Source: Caldilineaceae bacterium
Lineage (GTDB): Bacteria; Chloroflexota; Anaerolineae; Caldilineales; Caldilineaceae
Length of the DNA stretch: 64,000 bases
Reading direction: 5' to 3'
Assembly (NCBI GenBank): GCA_018003515.1
Contig: JAGNDO010000010.1
Coordinates: forward strand, 48,646-112,645
Below are positions 8,129 to 17,735 of the stretch, one piece after another (positions within the stretch are counted from its first letter, which is position 1; each line of letters begins with the position of its first letter). Under the pieces are notes generated by a model, which saw only the letters and a list, made by a program, of their open reading frames with translations, was not told the DNA's origin and searched no databases. A program made the translations under genes and the position numbers.

Positions 8129-8893
8129 ATGCGCCCAAACAAGCTTCGCTCCCTGTGGACCGCCGGCGGGGTGACCCTGAACGGCTGGCTCACCATCCCC
8201 AACTCCTGGTCCGCGGAGGTGATGGCCCACGCCGGGTGGCAGAGCGTGACCATCGACATGCAGCACGGCTTCTCCACGGTGGAGAGCGCCATGACCCAGC
8301 TTCAGGCCATCAGCACCACGGATGTGGTGCCCCTGGTGCGGGCATCGTGGAACGATCCCCTCCAGATCCAGCGCCTGCTGGACGCCGGGGCCTATGGGGT
8401 GATCTGTCCGTTGATCAACAACCGGGCCGAGTGCGAGCGCTTTGTGGGGGCCTGCCGCTATCCGCCCCTGGGCTATCGCAGCATCGGCCCCACCCGGGCC
8501 GTGGTCTATGCCGGGGCCGACTACGCCGTCAACGCCAACCAGACCGTCCTCACCTTCGCCATGGTGGAGACCGCCGAGGCCCTGGCTAATTTAGATGAAA
8601 TTTTAAGCGTGCCGGGTCTGGACGGCGTCTTTGTGGGGCCAGGAGACCTGGGTCTCTCTTTATTGGGCCGCTTTGGTCCGCCCATCACCGAACCTGTGCT
8701 GCTGGACGCCATCACCCGCATCGCCGATACCACCCGGGCCGCGGGCAAAATCGTGGGGACTTGGTGCGCCACCGTGGAGGACGCCATCCTCTGCCGAGAC
8801 TTGGGCTATCAATTCATCACCATCAGCTCGGATTCCGCGCTGATGACTTTGGGAGCCAAGGCGCAGATCGCCCGCTTCCGGGAAGGAGCGTAG
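8129..8893 (+). CDS. HpcH/HpaI-family aldolase
   Basis: Protein of 254 residues from the ATG preceded by AAAAGGAGAAA; the longer open frame upstream is repeat DNA. Class II, metal-dependent pyruvate-type aldolases of this family cleave 2-oxo-acid aldols. Visible signatures are VTIDMQHGFSTVESA (the catalytic His position, usually DGEH), GPTRA at the phosphate/carboxylate loop, MVETAEALANLDEI with the metal-binding Glu, and VFVGPGDLGLSLL with the metal-binding Asp. Three bases separate it from the aldo/keto reductase, so the two are co-transcribed. Confidence 0.9.
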   Translation: MRPNKLRSLWTAGGVTLNGWLTIPNSWSAEVMAHAGWQSVTIDMQHGFSTVESAMTQLQAISTTDVVPLVRASWNDPLQIQRLLDAGAYGVICPLINNRAECERFVGACRYPPLGYRSIGPTRAVVYAGADYAVNANQTVLTFAMVETAEALANLDEILSVPGLDGVFVGPGDLGLSLLGRFGPPITEPVLLDAITRIADTTRAAGKIVGTWCATVEDAILCRDLGYQFITISSDSALMTLGAKAQIARFREGA

Positions 8894-8896
8894 CTT

Positions 8897-9691
8897 ATGC
8901 AAACTGAAACCATCCCCAAGATCGGCTTTGGCACCTGGAAGATCGGCGGCGACTCCAGCGCCGACCCCAGCCAGGATGCGTGGTCCCTGGCCGCGGTGCG
9001 CTCGGCCTTGGATCTGGGCTACACCCACTTCGACACGGCGGAGATGTATGCGTCCGGACGCTCCGAGATCATGGTGGGCCGGGCCATCCGAGAGGCCGGG
9101 GTGGATCGGGCGGGGCTGTTCATCACCTCCAAGGTGCTGCCGTCCAATTTGAGCTATGAGCGGACGTTGCGGGCGTGCGAGGGCACTCTGCGCCGCCTGG
9201 GCATGGACTATTTGGATCTCTATCTGATCCACTGGCCCGTGGCCGGGATGCAGTTGGAAGAGGGCTTCCGCGCCCTCAATCAGTTGGTGGCCGAGGGCAA
9301 AGTGCGCCATCTGGGGGTGAGCAACTTTGATCTGCCCCTCATGCGCCGGGCGCAAGCCCTGTCCGCCACGCCGATTCTCACCAATCAAGTGCCGTATAGT
9401 TTAACGGATCGATCTTATGTCAAAAATGGCGTGGTGGCCTATTGCCAGGCCAACGACATCCTGGTCACCGCCTATTCCCCCGTGGAGGAAGGCCGCCTGC
9501 GGGTCAACCCCGCCCTGGCCCAAATCGCCACGGCCCACGACGCCACCCCCTATCAGATCGCCCTGGCCTGGCTGGTCCAACAGCCCAGGGTGATCACCAT
9601 CCCCATGTCCGGCAATCCCAAGCATCAGGCGGAGAACTTGGCAGCGGGCGAGATTATTCTCACGCAAACAGAAATGGCCGGGCTGGAGTAA
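8897..9691 (+). CDS. Aldo/keto reductase
   Basis: Protein of 264 residues, a cytoplasmic NAD(P)H-dependent carbonyl reductase of the AKR superfamily. The catalytic tetrad is visible: Asp and Tyr in HFDTAEMYASG, Lys in FITSKVLP and His in YLIHWP. The cofactor-binding C-terminal part includes ITIPMSGNPKHQAEN. It follows the HpaI-like aldolase by three bases and may reduce a carbonyl produced in the same pathway. The length is slightly short for the superfamily but the fold is complete. Confidence 0.9.
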   Translation: MQTETIPKIGFGTWKIGGDSSADPSQDAWSLAAVRSALDLGYTHFDTAEMYASGRSEIMVGRAIREAGVDRAGLFITSKVLPSNLSYERTLRACEGTLRRLGMDYLDLYLIHWPVAGMQLEEGFRALNQLVAEGKVRHLGVSNFDLPLMRRAQALSATPILTNQVPYSLTDRSYVKNGVVAYCQANDILVTAYSPVEEGRLRVNPALAQIATAHDATPYQIALAWLVQQPRVITIPMSGNPKHQAENLAAGEIILTQTEMAGLE

Positions 9692-9736
9692 GCCGGGCCA
9701 TTTCTGTGTTTATCGAGGGAGAATGGGGTTATTCGA

Positions 9737-10522
9737 TCAGCACGCCAAGAAGGCGAGTACGGCCTGGTTGAAGGCTTCGGGTTGGTCCACCGGGGTGGCG
9801 TGACGGGAGTCGGGGATCACGATCAGTTTGGCCTGGGGGAGTTGGGCGACGTAGGCTGCTTTGACGGCCACGGGGGTGTAATCTTGGTCGGCGGCGATGA
9901 CCAGGATGGGGCAGCGGATCTCCGACAGGTGGGCAACGACACTCCACCCCAACAGGGCACGCAGGGCGGAGACGTAGGCCCGGTGGTCATTTTCAAGCCA
10001 ACGCTGGATGAAGGTGCGGCGGATTGTCTCTTGGTCGGGTCGGGGGAAGAGCCGGGGGGCCAGGAAGCGGGCCATGCCGCCCATGCCCAGGAATTGGACC
10101 AGGGCCAGCCGCTGCCAGGCTTTGAAACGGTCGCCCCAGGTGTGCAGGACGAGGGCGGGGCCGCTGTTAACGATGACCATGCGGGCCACCAGATCCGGGG
10201 CGTCTACGGCCAGTTGGAAGGCGATCATGCCGCCCATGGAGATGCCCACGACTGTGGCGGGGCCAGTCTCCAGGTGGCGCAGAAGGGCGGCCACATCTGC
10301 GGCAAAGAGGCGCACGCTGTAGGGGCCGGGCGGTTTGGCCGAGCGGCCATGACCCCGCACGTCACAGATGATGACCCGGTGGGTGGCGGCGAAGAGGGGT
10401 GTCTGGGTCTGGAGTTCCCAATCCCGGCTGCTGGATCCCAGGCCGTGGATGAGGAGCAGGGGCGGGCCGCTGCCGATCTCTTCGTAGAAGAGGTCGAGGC
10501 CGTTAACGTGGGCGGTGGGCAT
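9737..10522 (-). CDS. Alpha/beta hydrolase
   Basis: Protein of 261 residues starting MPTAHVNGLDLFYEEIGSG, the usual N-terminal strand of the family. The oxyanion region HGLGSSSRDW is at about residue 28, the nucleophile elbow GISMGGM near 95, the acid in AADQDYTP and the catalytic His in PDSRHATP. No signal peptide. It may act on esters or lactones such as 3-oxoadipate enol-lactone, which this subgroup resembles, but the substrate is not identifiable. It begins 16 bases after the DUF2277 gene. Confidence 0.88.
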   Translation of the reverse strand: MPTAHVNGLDLFYEEIGSGPPLLLIHGLGSSSRDWELQTQTPLFAATHRVIICDVRGHGRSAKPPGPYSVRLFAADVAALLRHLETGPATVVGISMGGMIAFQLAVDAPDLVARMVIVNSGPALVLHTWGDRFKAWQRLALVQFLGMGGMARFLAPRLFPRPDQETIRRTFIQRWLENDHRAYVSALRALLGWSVVAHLSEIRCPILVIAADQDYTPVAVKAAYVAQLPQAKLIVIPDSRHATPVDQPEAFNQAVLAFLAC

Positions 10523-10538
10523 GGGCGCGGTCTCCGTT

Positions 10539-10739
10539 TCAGGCGGTGTTGAGGTTGGCCAGCAAGCGTTGGGTGACTGCGGCGATCTCGGCCACGGCCT
10601 GGTCGAAGGGGGCCTGGTTGGCTCGGGACGGTTTGCGATAGCCGCTGACCTTGCGGACAAATTGGAGGGCGGCGGCCTGGATCTCGGCTTCGGTGGCCGG
10701 GCCGTCTGGCGTGCGGAGTTGGGTAATGCTGCGGCACAT
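10539..10739 (-). CDS. DUF2277 family small protein
   Basis: A 66-residue protein beginning MCRSITQLRTPDGPATEAEI and continuing AALQFVRKVSGYRKPS, which matches the conserved pattern of DUF2277 (MCRNI, RxLRN, ATxxEI, AALQYVRKxSG). The function of the family is unknown. An AAAGGATC stretch lies 11 bases before the ATG. It is directly upstream of, and probably co-transcribed with, the alpha/beta hydrolase. Confidence 0.85.
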   Translation of the reverse strand: MCRSITQLRTPDGPATEAEIQAAALQFVRKVSGYRKPSRANQAPFDQAVAEIAAVTQRLLANLNTA

Positions 10740-10810
10740 GGGTGAGATCCTTTCTGTGGGCGTCCTGGTACGGTAGAAATAAGTGGTTCAACCGGATTTC
10801 ATGGGGTGAA

Positions 10811-10874
10811 CGTCCCCGGCACTCGCCACCAAAAGTCTCGAACATGAAACGAGTTGTGGCGAGTGCCGGGGACG
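10811..10874. repeat. Long perfect inverted repeat
   Basis: Arms of 19 bases (CGTCCCCGGCACTCGCCAC and its exact complement at 10856-10874) enclose a second small hairpin. It stands between the convergent ends of the aromatic operon and the DUF2277 promoter region. There is no U-tract directly after either arm. The rest of 10740-10979 has no supportable gene. Confidence 0.8.
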
Positions 10875-10979
10875 TGGCTTGACCCCCTGAGATCCCAGAG
10901 AACCAGAAAAGTTAGCCAGAGTTGGAGGAAGCTGGGAAGGCGTGGCTGGGTATCCGTCTGCTTTCTGTCTTCATCCAGC

Positions 10980-11879
10980 CTACCCGCCGTCCACAGCCCG
11001 CAGGGCTGCCGCCCGCATGAGATCGACCGGGGCCTCTTGGCCGGTGAAGCGCTCGAAGGCCAAGGCCCCTTGCCAGATCAACATGCCCAGACCGCCGATG
11101 GTGGTGGCCCCGTCCGCGGCGGCCATTTGCAGCAGCCGGGTGACCGCGGGGCGGTAGATCAGGTCGTAGACCACCTGATCCGGGGAGAACTCGGTCTCCT
11201 CGTCCCAGGGCATCTCCTCGGCGTAGGGGGTCATGCCCACGGAGGTGCAGTTGACCACCAGGTCGGCGTCCGCGTTGGCGTCGGGGATGTCGTCGGGCAG
11301 CAGGCCGGTGCGGAAGATGCAGTCGGGGAAAAGCTCCGCCATCTCGTCGGCCAGGGTCTCGGCCCGGTCCCGGCTGCGGTTGAGGATGGTGATGGCCTTG
11401 GCCCCCGTGTCCGCCAGTCCATAGACCACGGCCCGCGCCGATCCGCCCGCCCCCAGCACCAACGCCGACATCCCCGTCACCGCCACCCCCTGCTCATGCA
11501 GGTCGGCGATAAAGCCGGGGGCGTCCGTATTGTCCCCGATCAGTTCATCGTCCACCACCAAGATCGTATTGACGGCACCAATGGCTCTGGCCGCCGGGGT
11601 CAAGTCATCGAGAAAAGGCATCACCGCCTGCTTGTGGGGAACGGTGACATTGGCCCCCCTCAACCCCAAAGCCCGAATGCCCAACACAGCCTCGCCAATC
11701 CGCGCCGGTGGCTGGGGCGAGACGGGCAACCCCACATACCGCCAATCCATCTCCAGCCGGGCAAAAGCCGCATTGTGCATATCCGGGCTGATGCTGTGGC
11801 CCACAGGCCAACCGATCAGGCCGACGAGTTTTGTACTCGCCGTGAGTTCCTGTTGATTGGTTGATTTGTTGATTGTCAT
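10980..11879 (-). CDS. aroE: Shikimate dehydrogenase
   Basis: Protein of 299 residues reducing 3-dehydroshikimate to shikimate with NADPH. Signatures are GWPVGHSISPDMHNAAF (substrate site), NVTVPHKQAVMPF with the catalytic Lys, GAVNTI, DNTDAPGF, the nucleotide loop GAGGSARAV and NCTSVGM. The first ten residues (MTINKSTNQQ) are translated AATCAACC repeat. The ATG overlaps the aroA stop codon in an ATGA arrangement, which implies translational coupling. Last gene of the aromatic operon. Confidence 0.95.
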   Translation of the reverse strand: MTINKSTNQQELTASTKLVGLIGWPVGHSISPDMHNAAFARLEMDWRYVGLPVSPQPPARIGEAVLGIRALGLRGANVTVPHKQAVMPFLDDLTPAARAIGAVNTILVVDDELIGDNTDAPGFIADLHEQGVAVTGMSALVLGAGGSARAVVYGLADTGAKAITILNRSRDRAETLADEMAELFPDCIFRTGLLPDDIPDANADADLVVNCTSVGMTPYAEEMPWDEETEFSPDQVVYDLIYRPAVTRLLQMAAADGATTIGGLGMLIWQGALAFERFTGQEAPVDLMRAAALRAVDGG

Positions 11880-13216
11880 CCGTCCACCCCGTCCACCCCG
11901 TCCACCGAAGCCCCCAAAACCCGAAGGGTACCCGCAAACCCCGGAAAACTATCCGCAGTGACTTCAGCATTGTGAATGGTAATGGGGCCAGCGCTGATCA
12001 GCCCAGCCACCGCCAGAGCCATAGCCAAACGGTGGTCCCCATGACTGTCCCCATGCCCACCAAAGAGGGGCGTGGGGCCGTCGATGATCATGCCGTCAGG
12101 CGTGGCTTCAATTTTGGCCCCCAAATTGCGCAGTTCTTGGACCGTCGTGGCGATGCGGTCGGTCTCTTTGACCCGCAATTCCTGGGCGTCTTTGATGACC
12201 GTGCGTCCGTGGGCTTGGGTGGCGGCCAGGGCCAGGGTGGGCAGTTCGTCGATCATGGTGACGATCTGGCTGCCGCCGAAGGTCATGCCCCGCAGGTCGC
12301 TGGCTTGGATCTCCACATCGGCCACGGGTTCGCCGCTCTCATCCCGGGGGTTGAGGTAGCGGATCTGCGCGCCCATCTCCTGCAAGGCGTCCACCAAGCC
12401 CGTGCGGGTAGGGTTGACCCCCACACCGCGGATGGTGATGTGGCTGCCCGGCACGAGGGCCGCGGCCGCGATCAGGAAGGCCGCCGAGGACATGTCGCCG
12501 GGGATGGTCAAATTGAGGGGCTTGAGGGGCGTTTGGGGCCGTTCGCTGTGCAGGGTGTTGCCCCAGACTTTGATGGGCGCGCCCATTGCCCGCAACATGC
12601 GCTCCGTGTGATCTCGGGCCGGTCCCGGTTCGCGCACGATGGTCAGGCCCTTGGCGTACAGCCCGGCCAAGAGCAGACAGCTCTTGACCTGGGCGCTGGC
12701 CACGGGCATGGGGTAGTCGATGGCGTGGAGTCCGCCGCCGTCCAGCCCCTCGCCGCTGAGGGAGAGGGGGGCGAAGCGGCCGTTTTTCCGCCCCAAAATC
12801 ACTGCGCCCATGCTGCGCAAAGGTTTGACCACCCGATCCATAGGCCGTCCCCGGATCTGGGAGGTGCCGTTGAGCACGCTGGAGAAGGCTTGCCCGGCCA
12901 GCAGTCCTGTGAGCAAACGCATGGTGGTGCCGGAGTTGCCGCAGTCGAGGACGTCCGTCGGCTCGACCAGACCGTCGATGCCCCGGCCCCGCACGGTCAA
13001 GTCCGTGGGGGTATGTTCGAGGATCTCCACGCCCAGGCAGCGCATGACGTGGACCGTGGAGCGGCAGTCGCCCCCGTCCAAAAAGCCGCGGATGATGGTG
13101 TCGCCGTCACCGATGCTGCCAAAGATCACGGCCCGGTGGCTGATGGATTTGTCCCCCGGCACGCTGCAATGGCCGCGCAGGGGGGAGGTGTTTGTGATGA
13201 TTAGGGTGTTTGGCAT
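11876..13216 (-). CDS. aroA: 3-phosphoshikimate 1-carboxyvinyltransferase (EPSP synthase)
   Basis: Protein of 446 residues catalysing the penultimate step of chorismate synthesis from shikimate 3-phosphate and PEP. Key motifs are PGDKSISHRAVIFGSI near the N-terminus, GNSGTTMRLLTGLLAG around residue 95, RPMDRVVKPLRSMGA and the late RVKETDRI. The C-terminus ends in VDGVDGVDG, encoded by a tandem GTCCACCCC repeat, so the tail is probably a neutral extension. No Shine-Dalgarno precedes the ATG; AATCAACC-type repeat lies there instead. It is coupled to aroE by a 4-base overlap. Confidence 0.95.
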   Translation of the reverse strand: MPNTLIITNTSPLRGHCSVPGDKSISHRAVIFGSIGDGDTIIRGFLDGGDCRSTVHVMRCLGVEILEHTPTDLTVRGRGIDGLVEPTDVLDCGNSGTTMRLLTGLLAGQAFSSVLNGTSQIRGRPMDRVVKPLRSMGAVILGRKNGRFAPLSLSGEGLDGGGLHAIDYPMPVASAQVKSCLLLAGLYAKGLTIVREPGPARDHTERMLRAMGAPIKVWGNTLHSERPQTPLKPLNLTIPGDMSSAAFLIAAAALVPGSHITIRGVGVNPTRTGLVDALQEMGAQIRYLNPRDESGEPVADVEIQASDLRGMTFGGSQIVTMIDELPTLALAATQAHGRTVIKDAQELRVKETDRIATTVQELRNLGAKIEATPDGMIIDGPTPLFGGHGDSHGDHRLAMALAVAGLISAGPITIHNAEVTADSFPGFAGTLRVLGASVDGVDGVDG

Positions 13217-13218
13217 AG

Positions 13219-13384
13219 GTGGTTGGTTGATTTTGTTGATTGGTTGATTGATTAAGTTGAGTTGGGTATCGAGTGTCGTGTATCGAGTATTTTTGTGGGA
13301 TGAGGAGAGGTCAGCGCGATGGGGGCCTATGTGGTTGACGAGATCTTGACCCACAAAATACTCGATACACGATACTCGACACTA
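13219..13384. repeat. AATCAACC repeat plus TATCGAGT-type inverted repeat between tyrA and aroA
   Basis: Bases 13219-13258 are TTGATTGGTTG words, which read AATCAACC on the coding strand just before the aroA ATG. Bases 13267-13383 form a palindrome with arms TATCGAGTGTCGTGTATCGA and its complement and a centre flanked by GTGGGA/CCCAC. Three similar centres occur in the other gaps of this operon. Confidence 0.85.
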
Positions 13385-14254
13385 CTTCTTTTTCCATCCC
13401 GCCCGCACTTTTTGCGATTGAGCCAATTTTGTGCGCAGGGCCTCTTCGTCGCCGCTGTCGATCAGGGATCGCAGATCGGCCAAGTGGCGGGCGGCGCTGT
13501 CGATCTGGGCCAGGACCGCGTCCCGGTTGGTGGCGAGGATGTCCAAAAACATTTGGGTGTCGCTAGCGGCCACCCGACTGGTGTCTCGGAAACCCCCGGC
13601 AGCCAGTTGCCAGACCCGGTCATCGTCCATCCCGGTCGCCATCACCGTGTGGACCAAGGTGCTGGCCAAAACAAATGGCAAATGGCTAATGGCGGCGACC
13701 AATCGGTCGTGGCGGACTGGGTCCAGGACCACGGGGCGGGCTTTGACGGCGGTGACCAGTTCTGTGGCCAGGGCCAGGGCTTCCGGGCCGGTGCGGGCCA
13801 GGGGGGAGAGCACCCAGGTGGCATCTTTGTAGAGATCCGGCTCGGCGGCGCCGAAACCGGCGGTCTCTTTGCCGGTCATGGGGTGGCCACCGATGGGCTG
13901 GAGACCGGGGGGCAGATTCTGCATGGCTGCGCAGACGTGGCTCTTGGTGCTGCCCATGTCCATGATCAGGGTGCCCGGCCACAGGATCGGCCCGACCTCG
14001 GCCAGCATGTCCACGATGGTGCGCACGGGGGTGGCCAGGATGACGATGTCCGCACCGGCCACACCCGTGGTCAGGTCCGTGGTGGCCTGGTCCACGGCAT
14101 CGGCGAAGAAGGCGGTCAGGGCACCGTCCGCGCTGCGGGTGACGCCCCGCACTTCCCGGCACAGCTTGTGGCGCACCAGATCCATACACAGGCTGGCCCC
14201 CATCAGCCCCAGGCCAATGACGGTGACGCGACAGTCGGAGAGAGGTTTGGGCAT
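13382..14254 (-). CDS. tyrA: Prephenate dehydrogenase
   Basis: Protein of 290 residues oxidising prephenate to 4-hydroxyphenylpyruvate for tyrosine. The Rossmann motif [11 protein letters not shown] lies at residues 12-22, [16 protein letters not shown] at about 125 carries the catalytic His, and [10 protein letters not shown] lies in the helical dimerisation domain. There is no ACT domain, so feedback control would have to come from elsewhere. No Shine-Dalgarno is seen; AATCAACC repeat lies just upstream of the ATG. It is part of the aromatic operon. Confidence 0.93.
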   Translation of the reverse strand: MPKPLSDCRVTVIGLGLMGASLCMDLVRHKLCREVRGVTRSADGALTAFFADAVDQATTDLTTGVAGADIVILATPVRTIVDMLAEVGPILWPGTLIMDMGSTKSHVCAAMQNLPPGLQPIGGHPMTGKETAGFGAAEPDLYKDATWVLSPLARTGPEALALATELVTAVKARPVVLDPVRHDRLVAAISHLPFVLASTLVHTVMATGMDDDRVWQLAAGGFRDTSRVAASDTQMFLDILATNRDAVLAQIDSAARHLADLRSLIDSGDEEALRTKLAQSQKVRAGWKKK

Positions 14255-14256
14255 AG

Positions 14257-14409
14257 TGGTTGATCTGTTGATTGGTTGATTGTGGTTGGTTATCGAGTGT
14301 CGTGTATCGAGTATTTTTTGTGGGTGGAGGAGTCGTCAACCCTTTGGGTGCCTATTGCGCTGACGAATTCTGATCCCACACAAATACTCGATACACGACA
14401 CTCGATACT
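14257..14409. repeat. AATCAACC repeat plus TATCGAGT-type inverted repeat upstream of tyrA
   Basis: TTGATTGGTTGATT words (14257-14282) abut the tyrA start, followed by a palindrome with arms ATCGAGTGTCGTGTATCGAG and its complement. The centre contains GTGGG, GTCAAC, GCTGACGA and CCCAC elements like those in the neighbouring gaps. Confidence 0.85.
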
Positions 14410-15424
14410 AAATCGTCCGCCCCACCGCCTCGGCGACCAAGCGCAATTCCTTCATCAGCTTGACAAAGTGGTCGGGGGTGAGGCTTTGGGCACCGTCGGA
14501 CCAGGCTTTGGCCGGGTCAGGATGGACCTCGATCATGAGGCCGTCCGCGCCGGCGGCGACGGCGGCCTTGGCCACAGCGGGGACTAGATCCCATTTGCCC
14601 GTGCCGTGGGCCGGGTCGGCGATCACAGGCAGGTGGGTGAGCTGTTGCAGGGCCGGGATGGCGTTGATGTCAAAGGTGTTGCGGGTGTAGGTTTCGTAGG
14701 TGCGGATGCCCCGTTCGCAGACCATGACGTTCATGTTGCCGTTGCTCAGGATATACTCGGCGCTCATCAACAGCTCTTGAATCGTGCCGCTGATGCCCCG
14801 TTTGAGGAAGACGGGGATATTCGTCTTGCCCAAGGCCTTGAGCAACGAGTAGTTCTGGGTGTTGCGCGCCCCCACCTGAAAAATATCCGTGTAATCGCCC
14901 ACCAGTTCCACCTCGTCGGGCGTCATCACCTCGGTGATGATGGGCAGACCGGTTTGCTCCCTGGCCTCGGCCAGATAGCGCAGCCCCTCTTCGCCCAGCC
15001 CTTGGAAGGCGTAGGGGCTGGATCGGGGCTTGAACGCGCCGCCGCGCAGGAAGTTGGCCCCGGCCTCCTTGACGGCGTGGGCGGTCTCGATGATCCCCTC
15101 TCGGCTCTCCACGCTGCACGGCCCGGCAAAGACGGCGATCCGATTGCCGCCGATGCTTTGGCCGCGCACGGTGATGACGGTCTTTTCTTGGCTGAAATCC
15201 CGGCTGGCCACCTTGAAGGGCTGCATGATGCGCACGGTCTTCTCCACACCGGGCATCACCTCGAAACTGTCTTGTTGGATCAGATGATCATCCGCGCCGA
15301 TGACGCCGACGATGGTGCGGGCTTCCCCCCGGCTCAGATGAACCTTGAAGCCCAATTCCTCCACCCGGCGCACGACGGTCTCGATGTCTCGGCTGGGTGC
15401 GTTCTGTTTCATGACGATGATCAT
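14408..15424 (-). CDS. aroF: 3-deoxy-7-phosphoheptulonate synthase, type I-beta (copy 1)
   Basis: Protein of 338 residues condensing PEP and erythrose 4-phosphate, the entry step of the shikimate pathway. Residues 1-70 form the ferredoxin-like regulatory domain typical of the I-beta class ([18 protein letters not shown]). The barrel follows with [61 protein letters not shown] and [23 protein letters not shown] precedes the ATG. A close paralogue lies directly upstream in the same operon. Confidence 0.94.
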   Translation of the reverse strand: MIIVMKQNAPSRDIETVVRRVEELGFKVHLSRGEARTIVGVIGADDHLIQQDSFEVMPGVEKTVRIMQPFKVASRDFSQEKTVITVRGQSIGGNRIAVFAGPCSVESREGIIETAHAVKEAGANFLRGGAFKPRSSPYAFQGLGEEGLRYLAEAREQTGLPIITEVMTPDEVELVGDYTDIFQVGARNTQNYSLLKALGKTNIPVFLKRGISGTIQELLMSAEYILSNGNMNVMVCERGIRTYETYTRNTFDINAIPALQQLTHLPVIADPAHGTGKWDLVPAVAKAAVAAGADGLMIEVHPDPAKAWSDGAQSLTPDHFVKLMKELRLVAEAVGRTI

Positions 15425-15452
15425 GGTTTGGTTCCTTTTCGTGGTGAATGTC

Positions 15453-15586
15453 TTGTATCGAGTGTCGTGTATCGTGTATCGTGTATTTTGTGGGACGAGA
15501 ACTCGTCAGCTATGTAGGTTCCCATCGCGCGGACGAGTCCTCTGGCCACAAAATACACGATACACGATACTCGATAATCTCTTACC
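15453..15586. repeat. TATCGAGT-type inverted repeat between the two DAHP synthases
   Basis: Long arms with GTATCGAGTGTCGTGTATCG and complement surround a centre holding GTGGGACGAG, CTCGTCAGC, GGACGAG and CCAC elements. It is the third of four related elements in this operon. Confidence 0.85.
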
Positions 15587-16664
15587 TAACTCCGTTGACA
15601 GCCAAAACCGGCGTCGGTTCGGCCTGGGTCGGTGCGTCCACCATGTGCCGGCCCACGGCCTTGGCCACCAGACGCAGTTCGTCCATGAGGGTGGCGAAGC
15701 GTGCGGGCTTCAGGCTTTGGGGGCCGTCGCTGAGGGCCGAGTCCGGGTCCGGGTGGACCTCGATCATGATGGCGTCCGCACCGCAGGCGACGGCGGCCTT
15801 GGCCATGGGGGCGACCAGCTCCCATTTGCCCGTGCCGTGGGCCGGGTCGGCCAGGACGGGGAGGTGGCTGGCCTGTTTGAGGACGGGCACGGCGTTGAGG
15901 TCGAAGGTGTTGCGGGTGGCGGTCTCGTAGGTGCGGATGCCCCGCTCGGCCAGGATCACGTTGTAGTTGCCATTGCTCAAAATATACTCGGCGCACATAA
16001 GCAGTTCCTTGATGGTGCCGCTGATCCCCCGTTTGAGCATGACCGGGCGGTTGGTGCGGCCCACGGCCTGGAGCAGCCCATAATTCTGCATGTTGCGGGC
16101 ACCGATCTGCATGATGTCCGCGTATTCGGCCACCATCTGCACGGTCTCCACAGTCATCACCTCGGTGATGATGGGCAGCCCGGTCTGCTCCCTGGCCTCG
16201 GCCAGATATTCCAGCCCCTTCAAGCCCATGCCCTGAAAATCGTAGGGGCTGGTGCGGGGTTTGAACGCGCCGCCCCGCAGAATCCTGGCCCCGGCGGCCT
16301 TGACCGCGTGGGCGGTCTCCAAGATCTGGCTGCGGCTCTCCACGCTGCACGGCCCGGCCATCACCACCACCTCCGGCCCGCCGATGCGCACCATGTTGAC
16401 CCCTTCGCCCACTTCGATGATGGTGTCGTGGGGATGGCTGGTGCGCCCGGCCAGCTTGTACGGCTCCTGGATACGCACGGTGCGCATGACCCCGGCCATA
16501 GCGTCAAACAGTTCCCGGGTGACATGGGTCAGATCCCCCACCAGGGCCACCACGGTCTGGCTGTCGCCGTAGATGGGGTGGGTCTTGCAGCCGAACTGCT
16601 CGGCCTTGCGGATCACCGCGCCGATCTCGGCGGCGGTGGCATCGGGTTTCATGATAACGACCAT
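15582..16664 (-). CDS. aroF: 3-deoxy-7-phosphoheptulonate synthase, type I-beta (copy 2)
   Basis: Protein of 360 residues with the same architecture as its neighbour: an N-terminal ferredoxin-like regulatory domain ([15 protein letters not shown]), then the catalytic barrel with [59 protein letters not shown] and [12 protein letters not shown]. The C-terminus has an extra 20 or so residues ([16 protein letters not shown]) absent from copy 1. TCAAAGGAGC precedes the ATG. The two copies may differ in feedback control through their regulatory domains, but this cannot be read from the sequence. Confidence 0.94.
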   Translation of the reverse strand: MVVIMKPDATAAEIGAVIRKAEQFGCKTHPIYGDSQTVVALVGDLTHVTRELFDAMAGVMRTVRIQEPYKLAGRTSHPHDTIIEVGEGVNMVRIGGPEVVVMAGPCSVESRSQILETAHAVKAAGARILRGGAFKPRTSPYDFQGMGLKGLEYLAEAREQTGLPIITEVMTVETVQMVAEYADIMQIGARNMQNYGLLQAVGRTNRPVMLKRGISGTIKELLMCAEYILSNGNYNVILAERGIRTYETATRNTFDLNAVPVLKQASHLPVLADPAHGTGKWELVAPMAKAAVACGADAIMIEVHPDPDSALSDGPQSLKPARFATLMDELRLVAKAVGRHMVDAPTQAEPTPVLAVNGVR

Positions 16665-16707
16665 AATTGACTTGCTCCTTTGAGGATAACTTTCCGAATA
16701 AGGGGGA

Positions 16708-16829
16708 GGGTATCGAGTGTCGTGTATCGAGTATTTTTGTGTGGGATAAGCACTCGTCAGCCCTGAATGTCCCCATTGTGCTGACGACTACTCATCCCAC
16801 AAAACACTCGATACACGATACTCGACAGA
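16708..16829. repeat. TATCGAGT-type inverted repeat between pheA and aroF copy 2
   Basis: Arms GTATCGAGTGTCGTGTATCG and complement enclose a centre with GTGGGATAAG, CTCGTCAGC, GCTGACGA and CCCAC, so the element folds as a nested hairpin like its three relatives in this operon. Confidence 0.85.
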
Positions 16830-17714
16830 TCAAATCTGCAACAATGCCGTCTGGCTCATCTCCCCGTCCGCCTCCGGTTGGATGCCGGCGGGGTAGCTGC
16901 CCAGCAGTTTGACGAAAGCGGCTCGATTGAGAAGACCGACGATGGCCTCGCTGGATTGAGGATCCTGCCAGTGGCCTTGAAAATCCAGATAAAACACATA
17001 ATGCCAGGGACGGTTGCGCCGGGGGCGGCTCTCCAGTTTCACCAAGTTGATTTTGCGGTTGGCGAACTCGCTCAACGCGCCGTAGAGCGAGCCGGGGGTG
17101 TCGGGCACGGCGAAAACCAGGGAGGTCTTGAGCGCGCCCGCGGGGTCGGCCTCCCCTTTGCCGATGACGAAGAAGCGGGTGTAGTTGTGGCGCAGATCCT
17201 CGATGCCCTCTTCCACAATCTCCAACCCATAGTGCTGGGCGGCCAGACGGCTGGCGATCACGCCGATGCCCGGTTCCGGGTTCTCGGCCAACTCCTTGGC
17301 GCTGCCTGCGGTGTCATACCAGGGAATGGCCTTGAAGCCCCGGCGGTTGAGGTATCCCTCGCACTGGGCCAGGGCCTGGGGATGGCTGCGCACCTGCACA
17401 ATGCTCTCCCCATTGCCGGGGATGGTGAGCAAATTATGCCGCACCCGCAGCAGGATCTCGCCGTGGACCTTCAGATCATGGTCCAGGAGCAGGTCATAGG
17501 CCTTGTTGATGCTGCCGGCCAAGGAGTTCTCCACGGGCAAGGCCCCAAAGGTAGCAGTTCCGACCTCGGTCGCCTCAAAGATATCCTCAAAGGTGCGACA
17601 GGGCAGGGTGATCACCTCCGGCCCAAAGTGCTGGCGGATGGCCTCTTCGGAGTAGGCGCCGTGTTCGCCTTGGAAGGCGATGGTGGTTGATTGGTTGATT
17701 GGTTGATTGGTCAT
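16830..17714 (-). CDS. pheA: Prephenate dehydratase with ACT domain
   Basis: Protein of 294 residues converting prephenate to phenylpyruvate. The catalytic domain has [14 protein letters not shown] near residue 12, [10 protein letters not shown], and the catalytic Thr-Arg-Phe in [10 protein letters not shown] (about 185). The C-terminal ACT domain ([28 protein letters not shown]) normally binds phenylalanine for feedback inhibition. There is no fused chorismate mutase; that activity is encoded by the separate gene upstream. The first nine residues (MTNQPINQS) are translated AATCAACC repeat and there is no clear Shine-Dalgarno. Confidence 0.95.
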   Translation of the reverse strand: MTNQPINQSTTIAFQGEHGAYSEEAIRQHFGPEVITLPCRTFEDIFEATEVGTATFGALPVENSLAGSINKAYDLLLDHDLKVHGEILLRVRHNLLTIPGNGESIVQVRSHPQALAQCEGYLNRRGFKAIPWYDTAGSAKELAENPEPGIGVIASRLAAQHYGLEIVEEGIEDLRHNYTRFFVIGKGEADPAGALKTSLVFAVPDTPGSLYGALSEFANRKINLVKLESRPRRNRPWHYVFYLDFQGHWQDPQSSEAIVGLLNRAAFVKLLGSYPAGIQPEADGEMSQTALLQI

Positions 17715-17735
17715 AGGTGTTTGGCCGGTTGTGAG

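Noticed and set aside
10854..11864. 336-codon plus-strand frame opposite aroE
   Set aside because: Shadow frame; aroE has all shikimate dehydrogenase motifs.
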